A program made the translations under genes and the position numbers. A stretch of DNA of 64,000 nucleotides from Beijerinckiaceae bacterium. Its GTDB lineage: Bacteria; Pseudomonadota; Alphaproteobacteria; Rhizobiales; Beijerinckiaceae. The notes under the pieces were generated by a model that was not told where the DNA came from, did not search any database, and saw nothing but the letters and a program-made list of their open reading frames with translations. Location: assembly GCA_027532775.1 (NCBI GenBank), contig JAPZTO010000003.1:682001-746000 (forward strand), read 5' to 3'. This document shows positions 1 through 12,399 of the stretch, piece by piece (positions within the stretch are counted from its first letter, which is position 1; the number at the start of each line of letters is the position of its first letter).

Positions 1-2
1 TG

Positions 3-101
3 GCCTATATCGCGGCGCTGATCGCCTCGCCGATCGCCCGGCGCGGGACGATGCTGATCCTCCAGCTGATTGACGGAAAATCCGATGCTCCGCGCGCTTG
101 A
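3..101 (+). CDS. C-terminal end of an unidentified protein (partial)
   Basis: One frame is open from the left edge to a TGA at 99-101 and reads as a short hydrophobic stretch (AYIAALIASPIARRG) followed by a polar tail. This looks like the end of a membrane protein. It overlaps the start of the amidase gene by 17 bases, as is common in operons. The rest of the gene lies outside the window, so no family can be named. A chance open frame of 33 codons is possible at this GC content. Confidence 0.35.
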   Translation, partial: AYIAALIASPIARRGTMLILQLIDGKSDAPRA

Positions 102-1347
102 TCTGGCCGAGGCCCTCGACGAGGGCGACATCACGCCGCAGGCGGTGCTCGAACTCTGCGCCCAGGCCATTGCGGCCCGCGAGGCGGAACTCGGCTGTTT
201 CGAGCATCTCGATCTCGACCGGGCCCGCATTCTCGCCGCCCGCCGGCCGAAGGGGCCGCTGGGTGGACTGCCTGTCGGGATGAAGGACATCATCGAGACG
301 GCCGCCATGCCGACGGCCTATGGCGTGCCGGCCTATCGTGACAATCGCCCCGTGGCCGATGCGCCGATCGTGGTGCTGACGGAGGATGCCGGCGGGATCG
401 TGCCCGGCAAGACGGTGACGACCGAACTTGCCTTCCTCAACCCGCCGAAGACGCGGAACCCGCATGATCCGCGCCGGACGCCGGGTGGCTCCTCCTCCGG
501 TTCGGCCGCGGCGGTGGCGGCCGGCATGCTGCCGCTCGCCTTCGGGACGCAGACCTCCGGCTCCATCATCCGTCCCGCCAGCTTCTGCGGCGTGGCGGCG
601 ATGAAGCCGAGTTACCGCCTGCTGCCGGTCAGCGGGGTGAAGCCGTTCGCGCCGCTGCTCGATACGCTCGGCCTGATGGGCGCGCGCGTGGCCGATGTCG
701 CCTTCGGGCTGGAGGCGATCACGGGCCGCTCGCTGCGCGTGGACGGGCAGGATTTCGGCACGCCGACCTTCGGCGTGACACGGATGCCGTTTGCGGGCTT
801 GGCCGAGCCGGAGGCAGAGGCGGCGCTCCGGCGGGCGATCCATGTCCTCGGCAAGGCCGGGGCGAAGGTGGTGGACGTGACGCTGGACGGGCGTTTTGCG
901 GCCGCCCATGACGCGCAGCGCACGATCTCGCTGTTCGAGGCGGCGCAGCATCTGGCTTTCGAGCATCGCCGGCATCCGGAGGCGCTGTCGGCAACGCTGC
1001 GGGCGGCTCTCGACGAGGGCCGGGCCATTCCCGTCGCCGAGTTCGATGCTGCACGGTCTCTCGCCAACAAGGCCCGCAAGGCGACGCATGCCCTGTTCGA
1101 GCCGATCGACGTGCTGCTCACCTATTCCGCGCCGGGGCCGGCGCCCCTGGCCGACACGACCGGCGATCCGCGCTTCAACCGCCTCGTCACTTTGCTCGGC
1201 CTGCCGGCGGTGAATGTGCCCGGCTGCCGGACCGACGAGGGCCTTCCGGTGGGCCTCCAGGTGGTGGCAGCGTTCGGGGATGACCAGCGTGCGCTGGCGG
1301 CCGCGGCGTTCCTCGAAGGCGTTCTGGCAGCGTCCTCAGCCGCTTGA
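85..1347 (+). CDS. Amidase signature family hydrolase
   Basis: Predicted cytoplasmic hydrolase of amide bonds, 420 residues, in the usual range for the family. The Ser-cisSer-Lys triad is visible: the lysine in GLPVGMKDIIET, the glycine/serine-rich loop GGSSSGSAAAVAAG, and the nucleophile region GTQTSGSIIRPAS. I chose ATG at 85 because a weak GGA lies about eight bases upstream; a TTG at 70 would add five residues but has no ribosome binding site. The start overlaps the preceding partial gene, so the two are probably co-transcribed. The substrate cannot be read from the sequence; there is no gatB or gatC beside it, so it is not the tRNA amidotransferase subunit. Confidence 0.9.
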   Translation: MLRALDLAEALDEGDITPQAVLELCAQAIAAREAELGCFEHLDLDRARILAARRPKGPLGGLPVGMKDIIETAAMPTAYGVPAYRDNRPVADAPIVVLTEDAGGIVPGKTVTTELAFLNPPKTRNPHDPRRTPGGSSSGSAAAVAAGMLPLAFGTQTSGSIIRPASFCGVAAMKPSYRLLPVSGVKPFAPLLDTLGLMGARVADVAFGLEAITGRSLRVDGQDFGTPTFGVTRMPFAGLAEPEAEAALRRAIHVLGKAGAKVVDVTLDGRFAAAHDAQRTISLFEAAQHLAFEHRRHPEALSATLRAALDEGRAIPVAEFDAARSLANKARKATHALFEPIDVLLTYSAPGPAPLADTTGDPRFNRLVTLLGLPAVNVPGCRTDEGLPVGLQVVAAFGDDQRALAAAAFLEGVLAASSAA

Positions 1348-1467
1348 CGGGCATTATCGGCATCCGCTTGGGGCGACATTAACCGTCCTGTGAAGGGGGC
1401 GCGGAAATCCGTTGCCAACTCGTTAACAAAAGGTAAGCTTTCTCGGTCTCCACCGAGGAGTTGTCCC

Positions 1468-1551
1468 ATGAGCGCGGTTCTTCGTCTCGATCTGCTCGCG
1501 TTTCTTGCTTCCTTCGCCCTGCTTGCGGCGATCGTTTTCGGGCTGGTGTGA
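1468..1551 (+). CDS. 27-residue single-span membrane protein
   Basis: A very short reading frame with an excellent ribosome binding site (GAGGAG at 1455-1460, seven bases before the ATG). The product starts with a short polar segment (MSAVLRLD) and is then almost entirely hydrophobic up to the stop, giving one predicted membrane span. It stands alone between the amidase and a convergent secreted protein. The strong binding site and the clean hydrophobic design argue for a real gene. The function is unknown. Confidence 0.5.
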   Translation: MSAVLRLDLLAFLASFALLAAIVFGLV

Positions 1552-1604
1552 GTGCGTCGGCGGCCGTGTTGCCGCCGTGTCCGGGGATCGCCTGAAGGCT
1601 CCGC

Positions 1605-1880
1605 TCAGGATTGCGGGCAGGGCTGGTCGATCTGTTCCCAGGAAGTGACATTGATCGCCATTGTGCAGCGCATCATGCGATTTCCAAGGCAGATCTCGCT
1701 GCCGACCTCGAAAGACTGGCCTGCCGCACGGCAGGTGCAGGGGGTCTTGCTGCTGGCCCGGGTAACCGGAATGTCCGGCGCCGTGCGCGGCGGTTCGGCC
1801 GCCAGGGCGGGCATGGCCAGCAGGCCGAGAAACGCGACGATCGGCAAAGCCGGGAAGTCAGGGAATGCACGGGCACGCAT
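1605..1880 (-). CDS. Small secreted cysteine-containing protein
   Basis: 91 residues with a clear Sec signal peptide (basic start, hydrophobic core PIVAFLGLLAMPALAAE), then a short mature part with five cysteines, including CTC and the segment SEICLGNRMMRC. The frame is open further upstream, but the start at 1880 is preceded by GGAGG at good spacing and puts the signal peptide at the N-terminus. The product is probably periplasmic and disulfide-bonded. It is divergent from the secreted protein at 2074. I do not recognise the family. Confidence 0.7.
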   Translation of the reverse strand: MRARAFPDFPALPIVAFLGLLAMPALAAEPPRTAPDIPVTRASSKTPCTCRAAGQSFEVGSEICLGNRMMRCTMAINVTSWEQIDQPCPQS

Positions 1881-2073
1881 GGTCGCCTCCGTTCTTGCCG
1901 GCGCCACCCTGAATCGGCCTGGCGACCGGATCAATGCGCCGAGAATGAGCCTCTGCTTGTAACTAGTCAAATTCGAGCAAAAGGCGGCGGTTGAGGTCAG
2001 CAAAGTTTTCAAAGGCACCGTCTAGGAGTTGCAGCGCTCCAGAACTGACCTGCTCCAGAATAGGGAAACCGCG

Positions 2074-2346
2074 ATGCACCGTCTGACCCTGCCGCTCTTC
2101 CTCGCCTGCGGCTTCGCCAGTTCCGCCGCTGCTGTCCAGCCTTCCTATGATCCGTATTGTGCACGCATCCCCCGCGTGCATTGGCTGTCCTCGTCGGAGA
2201 TCGCGCTTGAATTGCAGCAGCGCGGCCTGCGGTTGGTCGAGATCCGGCTCGCCGAGCAGAAATGCTATGCGGTGCGCGTCCAGAACGCCGCCGGCAAGCG
2301 CGAGGATCTGATCCTCGATCCGATGACCGGCGACGTGATGCGCTAA
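2074..2346 (+). CDS. Small secreted PepSY-like protein
   Basis: 90 residues: a signal peptide (MHRLTLPLFLACGFASSAAA) and a mature domain of about 65 residues. The mature part has the PepSY-like pattern of a helix (SEIALELQQRGL) followed by strands ending in DLILDPMTGDVMR, with two cysteines that could pair. PepSY domains are small extracytoplasmic domains, often inhibitors or regulatory modules. An in-frame start 45 bases upstream is possible, but it would put a polar segment before the signal peptide. The stop lies ten bases from the convergent uvrB stop. Confidence 0.65.
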   Translation: MHRLTLPLFLACGFASSAAAVQPSYDPYCARIPRVHWLSSSEIALELQQRGLRLVEIRLAEQKCYAVRVQNAAGKREDLILDPMTGDVMR

Positions 2347-2355
2347 AGCTGAACC

Positions 2356-5055
<2,700 letters not shown>

Positions 5056-5108
5056 GGCGGCAACATGGCGCGCGGGCCCCGCGCTTACAAGCACCCTCGA
5101 ATATTGGC

Positions 5109-5127
5109 GCTGACAATTTCTGTCAGC
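5109..5127. other. Short inverted repeat between chemoreceptor gene and uvrB
   Basis: Perfect 7-bp arms GCTGACA and TGTCAGC around a five-base loop, in the 84-base gap after the chemoreceptor stop and before uvrB. Both genes read leftward. No T-run follows on that strand, so a simple intrinsic terminator is doubtful; it could be an operator or an RNA hairpin ahead of uvrB. It does not match the GTTC-N7-GTTC SOS box of alphaproteobacteria. Confidence 0.35.
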
Positions 5128-5139
5128 AGGCGCACCCGA

Positions 5140-7209
5140 TCAGCCCGTGATGCGCTTGCCGGTCTCCGCGATGATGCGGGGCAAGGTTTCCACGAGGGTG
5201 CCGGTGGTGCGTTCCATCTCGTCTGCGACGCCCTGCACGGATTCGGCCGAGGCATGGGCATCGGAGCCGAGCTGGGCAATCGCATTCACCTGGTCCGCGA
5301 CCGTGCGCACGGCATGGGCGAGCGAATGGATCGACTGGCCGAAGCCCTCGCTCGTCATGTGCTGTTCGTGGACGGCGGCGGCGATGGCGGCGTTGAGCCC
5401 CTGGATGGTCCCGACTTCGTGCGACAGGGCAGAGGCCTGTTCGGAAGCGTGGCGGGCGATTTCCTTGAGCTCGGACACCTTGGCCTCGATGGTGCGCGTC
5501 GCGCCCATGGTCCGGGAGGCCAGCTCCTTCACCTCGCCGGCAACGACCGCAAAGCCCTTGCCGGCATTTCCGGCGCGGGCAGCCTCGATCGTGGCGTTGA
5601 GCGCGAGGAGATTGGTCTGGCTGGCAATGGCGTTGATGAGATCGATGATCGAACCGATCGCGATGGCGACTTCCTCGAACTTGCCGGCGGAAATGCGGGA
5701 ATTATCGGCGCGGCCCATCACTTCCTGCGCAAGCTGAGCGGTGCGGCTCGTCTGCTCGGCGATCTCGGCGATGGATTTGGCCAGTTCGTCGGAAAGCCGG
5801 GTGACTTCCTCGACCGTCTCGCGCGAGGTTTCCGTGGCGGAGAAGGCCTCGTCCTGCGCCTGGCGGACCGCATTGACGGTGCCGAGCATGGCGATCGACT
5901 TCTCGTTGAGCGTGGCGGCCGCCATCTGGAGGGTGCTGGTGGCCGATTGCGATGCCTCGTTGAACTCGCGCTCCATCTGCTGGAGGATAGTGCGGCGGCT
6001 TTCGCCCAGCCGTGCTTCGGCGGCGGCGCGTTCGTCGATGAGCTTCTGACGCTCGGCGGCAGCCTCGATGAAGCGGCCGACAGCATTCGAGATCAGGCCG
6101 ATCTCGCTGCGTTCCGACATCGGCGGCGGCGCCACGACATCCGGATCGCCCCGCAGCGACTGTTCCAGCGCGTCAGAGGCCCGGCGGATCGGCCGCGACA
6201 GCGACGCGCCGACCCAGGCCGTGAAGCCGACGCCGAGCAGGACCGCGAGGAGCTGCAGGCCGATCATGAGGGCCATCTGGTTCCAGGCCGATTGTCCTTC
6301 CGCCGCGCCGAGCGCCTTCAGGCGATCCGTCACGGCCGCCAGCATGGCGTTGTAGGCGTCGGTCCGCTGGCCGGTCAGCGTCCACCATTCTTCCGATGTG
6401 ATGTTCGTCTTGGTCTGGCTGCGCGTGGATTCCAGAAGATCGCGCCGCTTCTGCAGGAAGCTCGCTGTCGCGGCTGGCGGGAGATAGCTGTCGAGCGCAA
6501 AGCCCTCGAGCGAAGCCGAAGCCGCCTCGAAAAGGGCGAGGAAACGGTCATGCAGGCGGATGGTGCCGATAAAGCGCTCGCGCAAAGTGTCGTCGAGCCC
6601 GTCCTCGTTGATCAGCGCCACGCCGATCGCGCGCTCGATGCCGAGGTTCTCGTTCGCCATCAGAAGCGAATCCAGCGCCTGGCGCGTTCGGGTGATCGTC
6701 TCGTTGCTGGAGGTGGCGCTGAGCGCCGAAGCGCCGGAGGACAACTCGTCGATGATCTCGCTATAGGCGAGCAGCATCTTCGCGAGGTCTGCATTGGATA
6801 CGAAGACCATTTCCCGGATGAAATTGACGTTGTCGACAAACTTCGTCCGGGCTGCCTTCAGCCGGTCGACGCCATTGGCAAGGCGCGGTTCCTTGCCGGC
6901 TTCCTCCAGCAAGCCCATGAAAGTCTCGAGCGATTTGTCGGTGCCCTCCTGCATTGCCACGTAACGGTTGCGATGCGCGGCGCGGCCTTCGGTGGCCGAG
7001 ATCAGGCCGGCCGCCGCGGCACGCTCGGCCTGAAGGGAGTGCATCAGCGTGGTCGAAACCCCGGCGATCCGGATCCCCATATCGAGCAGCCGCGCCCGGG
7101 CAAGCTGGTCAATAGCGACAGGAGCGATCTGCCAGAGCGAGAGGACTGCCGATAGCAGCGGAACCAGGAGGAGAAGCCCGAGATTCTGACGGATCGTGAG
7201 GTGCTGCAT
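5140..7209 (-). CDS. Methyl-accepting chemotaxis protein with NIT sensor domain
   Basis: Inner-membrane chemoreceptor of 689 residues. A first membrane span ([19 protein letters not shown]) is followed by a periplasmic helical sensor resembling the NIT (nitrate/nitrite-sensing) domain, with the typical [10 protein letters not shown] segment. A second span lies near residues 320-345, then HAMP ([13 protein letters not shown]) and the cytoplasmic signalling domain with the hairpin-tip pattern [20 protein letters not shown]. Signals go to CheA/CheW, which are not in the window. The start at 7209 was chosen so that the first span is N-terminal. It is divergent from SemiSWEET. The ligand assignment by domain type is an inference. 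Confidence 0.92.
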   Translation of the reverse strand: MQHLTIRQNLGLLLLVPLLSAVLSLWQIAPVAIDQLARARLLDMGIRIAGVSTTLMHSLQAERAAAAGLISATEGRAAHRNRYVAMQEGTDKSLETFMGLLEEAGKEPRLANGVDRLKAARTKFVDNVNFIREMVFVSNADLAKMLLAYSEIIDELSSGASALSATSSNETITRTRQALDSLLMANENLGIERAIGVALINEDGLDDTLRERFIGTIRLHDRFLALFEAASASLEGFALDSYLPPAATASFLQKRRDLLESTRSQTKTNITSEEWWTLTGQRTDAYNAMLAAVTDRLKALGAAEGQSAWNQMALMIGLQLLAVLLGVGFTAWVGASLSRPIRRASDALEQSLRGDPDVVAPPPMSERSEIGLISNAVGRFIEAAAERQKLIDERAAAEARLGESRRTILQQMEREFNEASQSATSTLQMAAATLNEKSIAMLGTVNAVRQAQDEAFSATETSRETVEEVTRLSDELAKSIAEIAEQTSRTAQLAQEVMGRADNSRISAGKFEEVAIAIGSIIDLINAIASQTNLLALNATIEAARAGNAGKGFAVVAGEVKELASRTMGATRTIEAKVSELKEIARHASEQASALSHEVGTIQGLNAAIAAAVHEQHMTSEGFGQSIHSLAHAVRTVADQVNAIAQLGSDAHASAESVQGVADEMERTTGTLVETLPRIIAETGKRITG

Positions 7210-7293
7210 CGGAATTCCATAAAATAATATCGGCTGGAGCAATCATCCGATGCAACCCCTAAGAGAGGCTTAAACCGCCGTGATTTCGCCTAT

Positions 7294-7335
7294 GGTTGCA
7301 ACCTTCAAGCGGGAGTTTCGGGAAAGTTGCAACTT
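7294..7335. promoter_or_regulatory. Two perfect GTTGCAAC-core palindromes
   Basis: GGTTGCAACC (7294-7303) and AAGTTGCAACTT (7324-7335) are perfect palindromes sharing the core GTTGCAAC. Their centres are 31 bases apart, close to three helical turns, which would place two dimers on the same DNA face. A possible half site (TGCAACC) lies at 7251-7257. They sit in the divergent gap between the chemoreceptor and SemiSWEET genes and are probably binding sites for one unidentified regulator. Confidence 0.5.
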
Positions 7336-7486
7336 GGGATAGTTGGTTCTGCCGGGTTCCATGGTCAGATCCGGGGCAGGCTGGTTAAAAACCGTGCAGC
7401 ATAAAGCAATGGCCGCGGTAACGCCGATTTCGTTTGGCGCGAATCGTGAGACAGGGCAGTCAGGCGGAAAGCGCGAAGGAGGCCCC

Positions 7487-7744
7487 GTGTCGGTTGCCGT
7501 GGAACTCATCGGTGGCGTTGCTGCCGTCATCACCACCCTGTGCTGGGTGCCCCAGGCGATCAAGGTGATCCGGACGCGCGACACCCGGTCGCTCTCGCTG
7601 GTGATGTATGTGATGCTCGCCGTCGGAATCGTGCTCTGGCTGGTCTATGGCCTGCTGATCCTGTCCTGGCCGCTGATCGGGGCCAATCTCGTCACGCTGG
7701 TGCTGGTCGGCATCATCCTCGGGATGAAGCTGCGCTTCGGCTGA
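7487..7744 (+). CDS. SemiSWEET family sugar transporter
   Basis: 85 residues with three predicted membrane spans, the size of bacterial SemiSWEETs, which dimerise to form a sugar pore. The PQ motif is visible early (CWVPQAIKVIRTRDTRSLS), followed by two further hydrophobic helices. I chose the GTG at 7487 because AAGGAGG lies just upstream (7477-7483); upstream in-frame codons would add a polar leader that does not fit. The substrate is probably a mono- or disaccharide, by family. Confidence 0.85.
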   Translation: MSVAVELIGGVAAVITTLCWVPQAIKVIRTRDTRSLSLVMYVMLAVGIVLWLVYGLLILSWPLIGANLVTLVLVGIILGMKLRFG

Positions 7745-7756
7745 TGCCGGGCCGGC

Positions 7757-8875
7757 TCAGCGCGGGACAAGGCGCAGCATCTGGCCGTCGCTCTCGTCGG
7801 TCAGGAGATAGACATAGCCATCGGGCCCCTGCACGACATCGCGAATCCGCTCCCGCCGGGCTTCGAGGTAGCGATTTTCACCGGTGACCTGGCCGTTCCG
7901 GAATTCCAGCCGCACCATCAGCCCGGCAGCAAGAGCGCCCGTCAGCAGATGGCCGCGCCAGGCGGGGAACTTGTCGCCGGTGTAGAAGGTGCCGCCGGAC
8001 GGTGCGATCGAAGGATCCCAGTAGAAAAGCGGCTGTTCCATGCCTTCGCGATGGGTTCCGCTGCCGATCTTCACGCCGGAATAGTCGATGCCATAGGTGA
8101 TGACCGGCCAGCCGTAGTTCTTGCCCTTCTCCGGCCGGTTGATCTCGTCGCCGCCGCGGGCGCCATGCTCGATCGTGTAGAGCTGGCCCGTTTCGGGATG
8201 GAGCGTCGCGCCCTGGACGTTGCGGTGGCCGTAGGACCAGATTTCCGGGCGCGCATCCGCCCGGCCGGTGAAGGGATTGTCGGGCGGGACGCTGCCATCG
8301 GTCCGGATGCGGATAACCTTGCCGATATGGTTGGCGAGGTTCTGCGCCTCGGCTTCCATATTGCCGCGATCACCCAGCGTGATGAAGAGATGACCCTGCC
8401 GGTCGAAGACGAGCCGGCAGCCGAAATGCCGCGTCGTCGAGCCGGGCGGGTTCTGCCGGAAGATGACCTGGCCCTCCTCCAGCATCGATCCGTTTCCGGA
8501 CAGTTTCGCCCGGAAGACCGAGCTGCCAATGCCGCCGTCGCGCGCTTCGGCAAAGCAGAGGAACACCTCGCGCGTCCGGGCGAAATCCGGATGCAGGGCG
8601 AGGCCGAGCAGGCCGCCCTGGCCCCGCGCCGCGATGGGTGGCAGGCCGCCGATCGGCCCGGAAAGCGAGGCGGTCCGCAGGTTGACGATGCGCAGCCGCC
8701 CCGCCCGTTCGGTGACGAGGGCCCGCCCGTCCGGCAGGAAGGCCATGCCCCATGGGTTGGCGAGCCCGCGTACGACCACCTCGACGCGCGGCTCGTCCGG
8801 TGCGGCAGCGATGCCGGCTGCGGGCAGCAGGATGAGGCCGAGAGCAAGTATGGCCGACGGGACGTTCCGGGACAT
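7757..8875 (-). CDS. PQQ-dependent soluble aldose sugar dehydrogenase family protein
   Basis: Periplasmic beta-propeller oxidoreductase of 372 residues with a signal peptide (ILALGLILLPAAGIAAA). Family motifs: NPWGMAFLPDGRALVTER near the start, GQGGLLGLALHPDF, LFITLGDRG, IWSYGHRNVQG, and the calcium/cofactor-binding region HGARGGDEINRP. Relatives such as E. coli YliI oxidise aldoses with PQQ; actual PQQ use here is inferred. The start has GAGGTGA upstream. It lies 31 bases behind the Bug gene on the same strand and is probably co-transcribed with it. Confidence 0.9.
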   Translation of the reverse strand: MSRNVPSAILALGLILLPAAGIAAAPDEPRVEVVVRGLANPWGMAFLPDGRALVTERAGRLRIVNLRTASLSGPIGGLPPIAARGQGGLLGLALHPDFARTREVFLCFAEARDGGIGSSVFRAKLSGNGSMLEEGQVIFRQNPPGSTTRHFGCRLVFDRQGHLFITLGDRGNMEAEAQNLANHIGKVIRIRTDGSVPPDNPFTGRADARPEIWSYGHRNVQGATLHPETGQLYTIEHGARGGDEINRPEKGKNYGWPVITYGIDYSGVKIGSGTHREGMEQPLFYWDPSIAPSGGTFYTGDKFPAWRGHLLTGALAAGLMVRLEFRNGQVTGENRYLEARRERIRDVVQGPDGYVYLLTDESDGQMLRLVPR

Positions 8876-8906
8876 GGTCACCTCGTTGCAGGGCGGGGCC
8901 TCAGCG

Positions 8907-9899
8907 TCATTCCGGCTTGATGCCGAGCGTCTTGATGACATCCGCCCAGGTGTCGATTTCCTGTTTCAGATAGGCGCCGAAATCATTTGGCGCGCGGACA
9001 TCCAGTGCAAAGCCCAGGGCGGTAATTTTTTCGGCGACCGGCGCCGATTTCAGTGCCGCGACGACTGCGGCGGAGAGCATGTCGAGCGCGGGCTTCGGCG
9101 TCTTCGCCGGCGCAAAGAAGGCAGCCCAGGATTCGGCATCGGCATTGGTGATGCCCTGCTCGCGGAAAGTCGGCACGCTGGCCAGCTGGCTCGGACGTTT
9201 GGCGCTGGCAATGCCGATGCCGCGCATCTGGCCTGCCTCGATCTGCTTGAGCACGCTCGGCAGGGTGGAGAGCGAGACATCGATCGTGCCGGCGATGATG
9301 TCCTGCACCAGCGGCGGGGCCCCGCGATAGGGCACATGCTGCATGCTGGTGCCCGTGCGCTTGAGCAGCAATTCCATAGAGAGATGCGAGCCGGAGCCGA
9401 CGCCGGTCGAGCCGTAATTCAGCTTGCCGGGATTGGCCTTGGCGTATTCGACCAGTTCCGGCAGCGATTTCACCGGCAGGGCATTCTTGACCACGAGGGC
9501 ATGCGGGAAGGCTCCCGCGCCGGCCAGCGGCGCGAAATCCCTGATCGCGTCGTAGCCCGGGTCCTTCAGCAGGAACATGTTGTTCCCGTGCGTCTGGTTG
9601 TTGCCGAAGATGATGGTGTGACCATCAGGATCGGCCGTGGCGACGGCGCGCGTGCCGATCGAGCCAGAGGCACCGGCCTTGTTCTCGACGATGACCTTCT
9701 GCTTCAGCGGCTCCTCGATGGCCTGGCCGACGAGGCGCGCGATCACATCGGTCGGCCCGCCTGCCGGATAGGGTACCACGAGCGTGATCGTCTTCGAGGG
9801 GAAGCCGCTCTGGGCCCGGAGGATTCCCGGCATGGCTACGAGGCCGCCGGCAAGGGCGAAAAGATGGCGGCGGTTGGGATGGGTAAATCGGGATGTCAT
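8907..9899 (-). CDS. Tripartite tricarboxylate transporter substrate-binding protein (Bug/TctC family)
   Basis: Periplasmic solute-binding protein of 330 residues with a Tat/Sec-like leader (RRHLFALAGGLVAMPGILRA). Family signatures are the ligand loop TLVVPYPAGGPTDVIAR, ENKAGASGSIGT and YGSTGVGSGSHLS. Bug proteins bind carboxylates for TctAB uptake. No tctA or tctB gene is in the window, so it is either an orphan receptor or works with permeases elsewhere. It precedes the sugar dehydrogenase in an apparent two-gene operon and is divergent from aatA. The ligand is unknown. Confidence 0.9.
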   Translation of the reverse strand: MTSRFTHPNRRHLFALAGGLVAMPGILRAQSGFPSKTITLVVPYPAGGPTDVIARLVGQAIEEPLKQKVIVENKAGASGSIGTRAVATADPDGHTIIFGNNQTHGNNMFLLKDPGYDAIRDFAPLAGAGAFPHALVVKNALPVKSLPELVEYAKANPGKLNYGSTGVGSGSHLSMELLLKRTGTSMQHVPYRGAPPLVQDIIAGTIDVSLSTLPSVLKQIEAGQMRGIGIASAKRPSQLASVPTFREQGITNADAESWAAFFAPAKTPKPALDMLSAAVVAALKSAPVAEKITALGFALDVRAPNDFGAYLKQEIDTWADVIKTLGIKPE

Positions 9900-9989
9900 C
9901 GGCGGTTCCTCTCCTTGTTTCGTGCCCGGGCCGGCGCGAAGGCCAAAAAAGCACGGAGGGTGCCGTCTTTTTGCCCGGTTTCAGCTTGA

Positions 9990-11306
<1,317 letters not shown>

Positions 11307-11314
11307 GACCGTCC

Positions 11315-11356
11315 GGCAAGGCGCAGCAGACCATGATGGTATCGCCGCGCCTTGCC
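11315..11356 (+). terminator. Nested stem-loop after aatA
   Basis: Perfect 10-bp arms GGCAAGGCGC (11315-11324) and GCGCCTTGCC (11347-11356) enclose a 22-base loop that itself holds the small palindrome ACCATGATGGT (11330-11340). The structure starts nine bases after the aatA stop and lacks a T-run. It could end or process aatA mRNA. It also covers the most upstream start codon of the next gene. Confidence 0.5.
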
Positions 11357-12322
11357 TTGATGCGACTTGTCTTAATGCGCCATTTCTTGCCGGTGCTGCT
11401 GGCCGGTCTGTTCGCGCTGCCGCCGGACATGACCTTCCGGCGCGACCATGACGGGCTTCCGGATGCCCGGTCCGGGGCAGCGCTGGCGCAGGAAAATCCG
11501 ATGACGGCGACTTCCGTCCCGCCGGATGACGAGCCCGAGCCGCAGCCCGAACCGCAACAGCCCCTTCAGCCCGGCGCGACACCGCCCGTGCTCGATGTCG
11601 ATCCCGGCCGACGCCTGCCGGTGGTGACGGCGCCGCTGCCGCCGCCGCGGCCCTTCTTCGCGCCTCAGGCCCCGACCCAGGCGACGGCACCCGCCGTGCC
11701 GGCACTTCCTGCGACCGGAAATCCGGCGACTTCAGGTCCTTCCGCAGCAAGTCCTGCACCTCCGACTCCGAGCCCTGCGCCGCCTGCCGCCGGGGCCGTT
11801 CCGCCCGCCGCGCCTGCCCCCGTCGAGGCGCAGCCCCCGGCCGCGCCGCCGGCGGTTGCCGCGCTGCCGGACGAACCGGATATCGAGCTGACACCCAACA
11901 TGCGGATCCTGTCGATGCCGATCGTCACGCAGCCCTCGACCACCGAGGAGATCGAGGCCGAGGAGGAGCGCACGCCGGAGCCGACCCTCGTCGAGAAGCA
12001 GACCGATGCGGTGGATATAGCCTGCCTCCAGCCGGACCTGCTGCGCCTTGTGAAACAGGCCGGCGATCATTTCGGCGCCACGCCGGTCATCACGTCGGGC
12101 CAGCGCAGCCGAGGGCGGCGCAACTCCTATCACCGCCGGTGCATGGCGGCGGATTTCTTCGTGCCGGGCGTCGAACGGGCACGGCTGGCCCGCTATCTCC
12201 GCAGCCTGCCGGGCGCCGGCGGCGTCGGCACCTATTGCCATACCAAGTCGGTGCATATCGATACCGGCGAGCCGCGCAACTGGTGGCAATGCGGTTTCCG
12301 CACCCGGTTTGCCCTGCGCTGA
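11333..12322 (+). CDS. Secreted peptidase M15-like protein with Pro/Ala-rich linker
   Basis: 329 residues: a signal-peptide-like N-terminus (MRHFLPVLLAGLFALPP), about 130 residues of low-complexity Pro/Ala/Gln-rich linker, then a C-terminal domain of about 110 residues. The last domain has the zinc-site pattern of the M15/DUF882 (YcbK-like) group: SYHRRCMAADFF and TYCHTKSVHIDTG. Such proteins act on cell-wall peptides. Its cysteines may form disulfides. The start is uncertain: ATGs at 11333, 11336, 11360 and 11375 are possible, none with a good ribosome binding site, and the first two lie inside the preceding stem-loop. The linker could span the periplasm toward peptidoglycan. Confidence 0.75.
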   Translation: MMVSPRLALMRLVLMRHFLPVLLAGLFALPPDMTFRRDHDGLPDARSGAALAQENPMTATSVPPDDEPEPQPEPQQPLQPGATPPVLDVDPGRRLPVVTAPLPPPRPFFAPQAPTQATAPAVPALPATGNPATSGPSAASPAPPTPSPAPPAAGAVPPAAPAPVEAQPPAAPPAVAALPDEPDIELTPNMRILSMPIVTQPSTTEEIEAEEERTPEPTLVEKQTDAVDIACLQPDLLRLVKQAGDHFGATPVITSGQRSRGRRNSYHRRCMAADFFVPGVERARLARYLRSLPGAGGVGTYCHTKSVHIDTGEPRNWWQCGFRTRFALR

Positions 12323-12399
12323 GCGGCCGGTGGAAACGGGTGGCAATGCCCGGCATGCCATGCGAGGGTCAGCCAACCTGACCTGATTCCGGAATTTCC

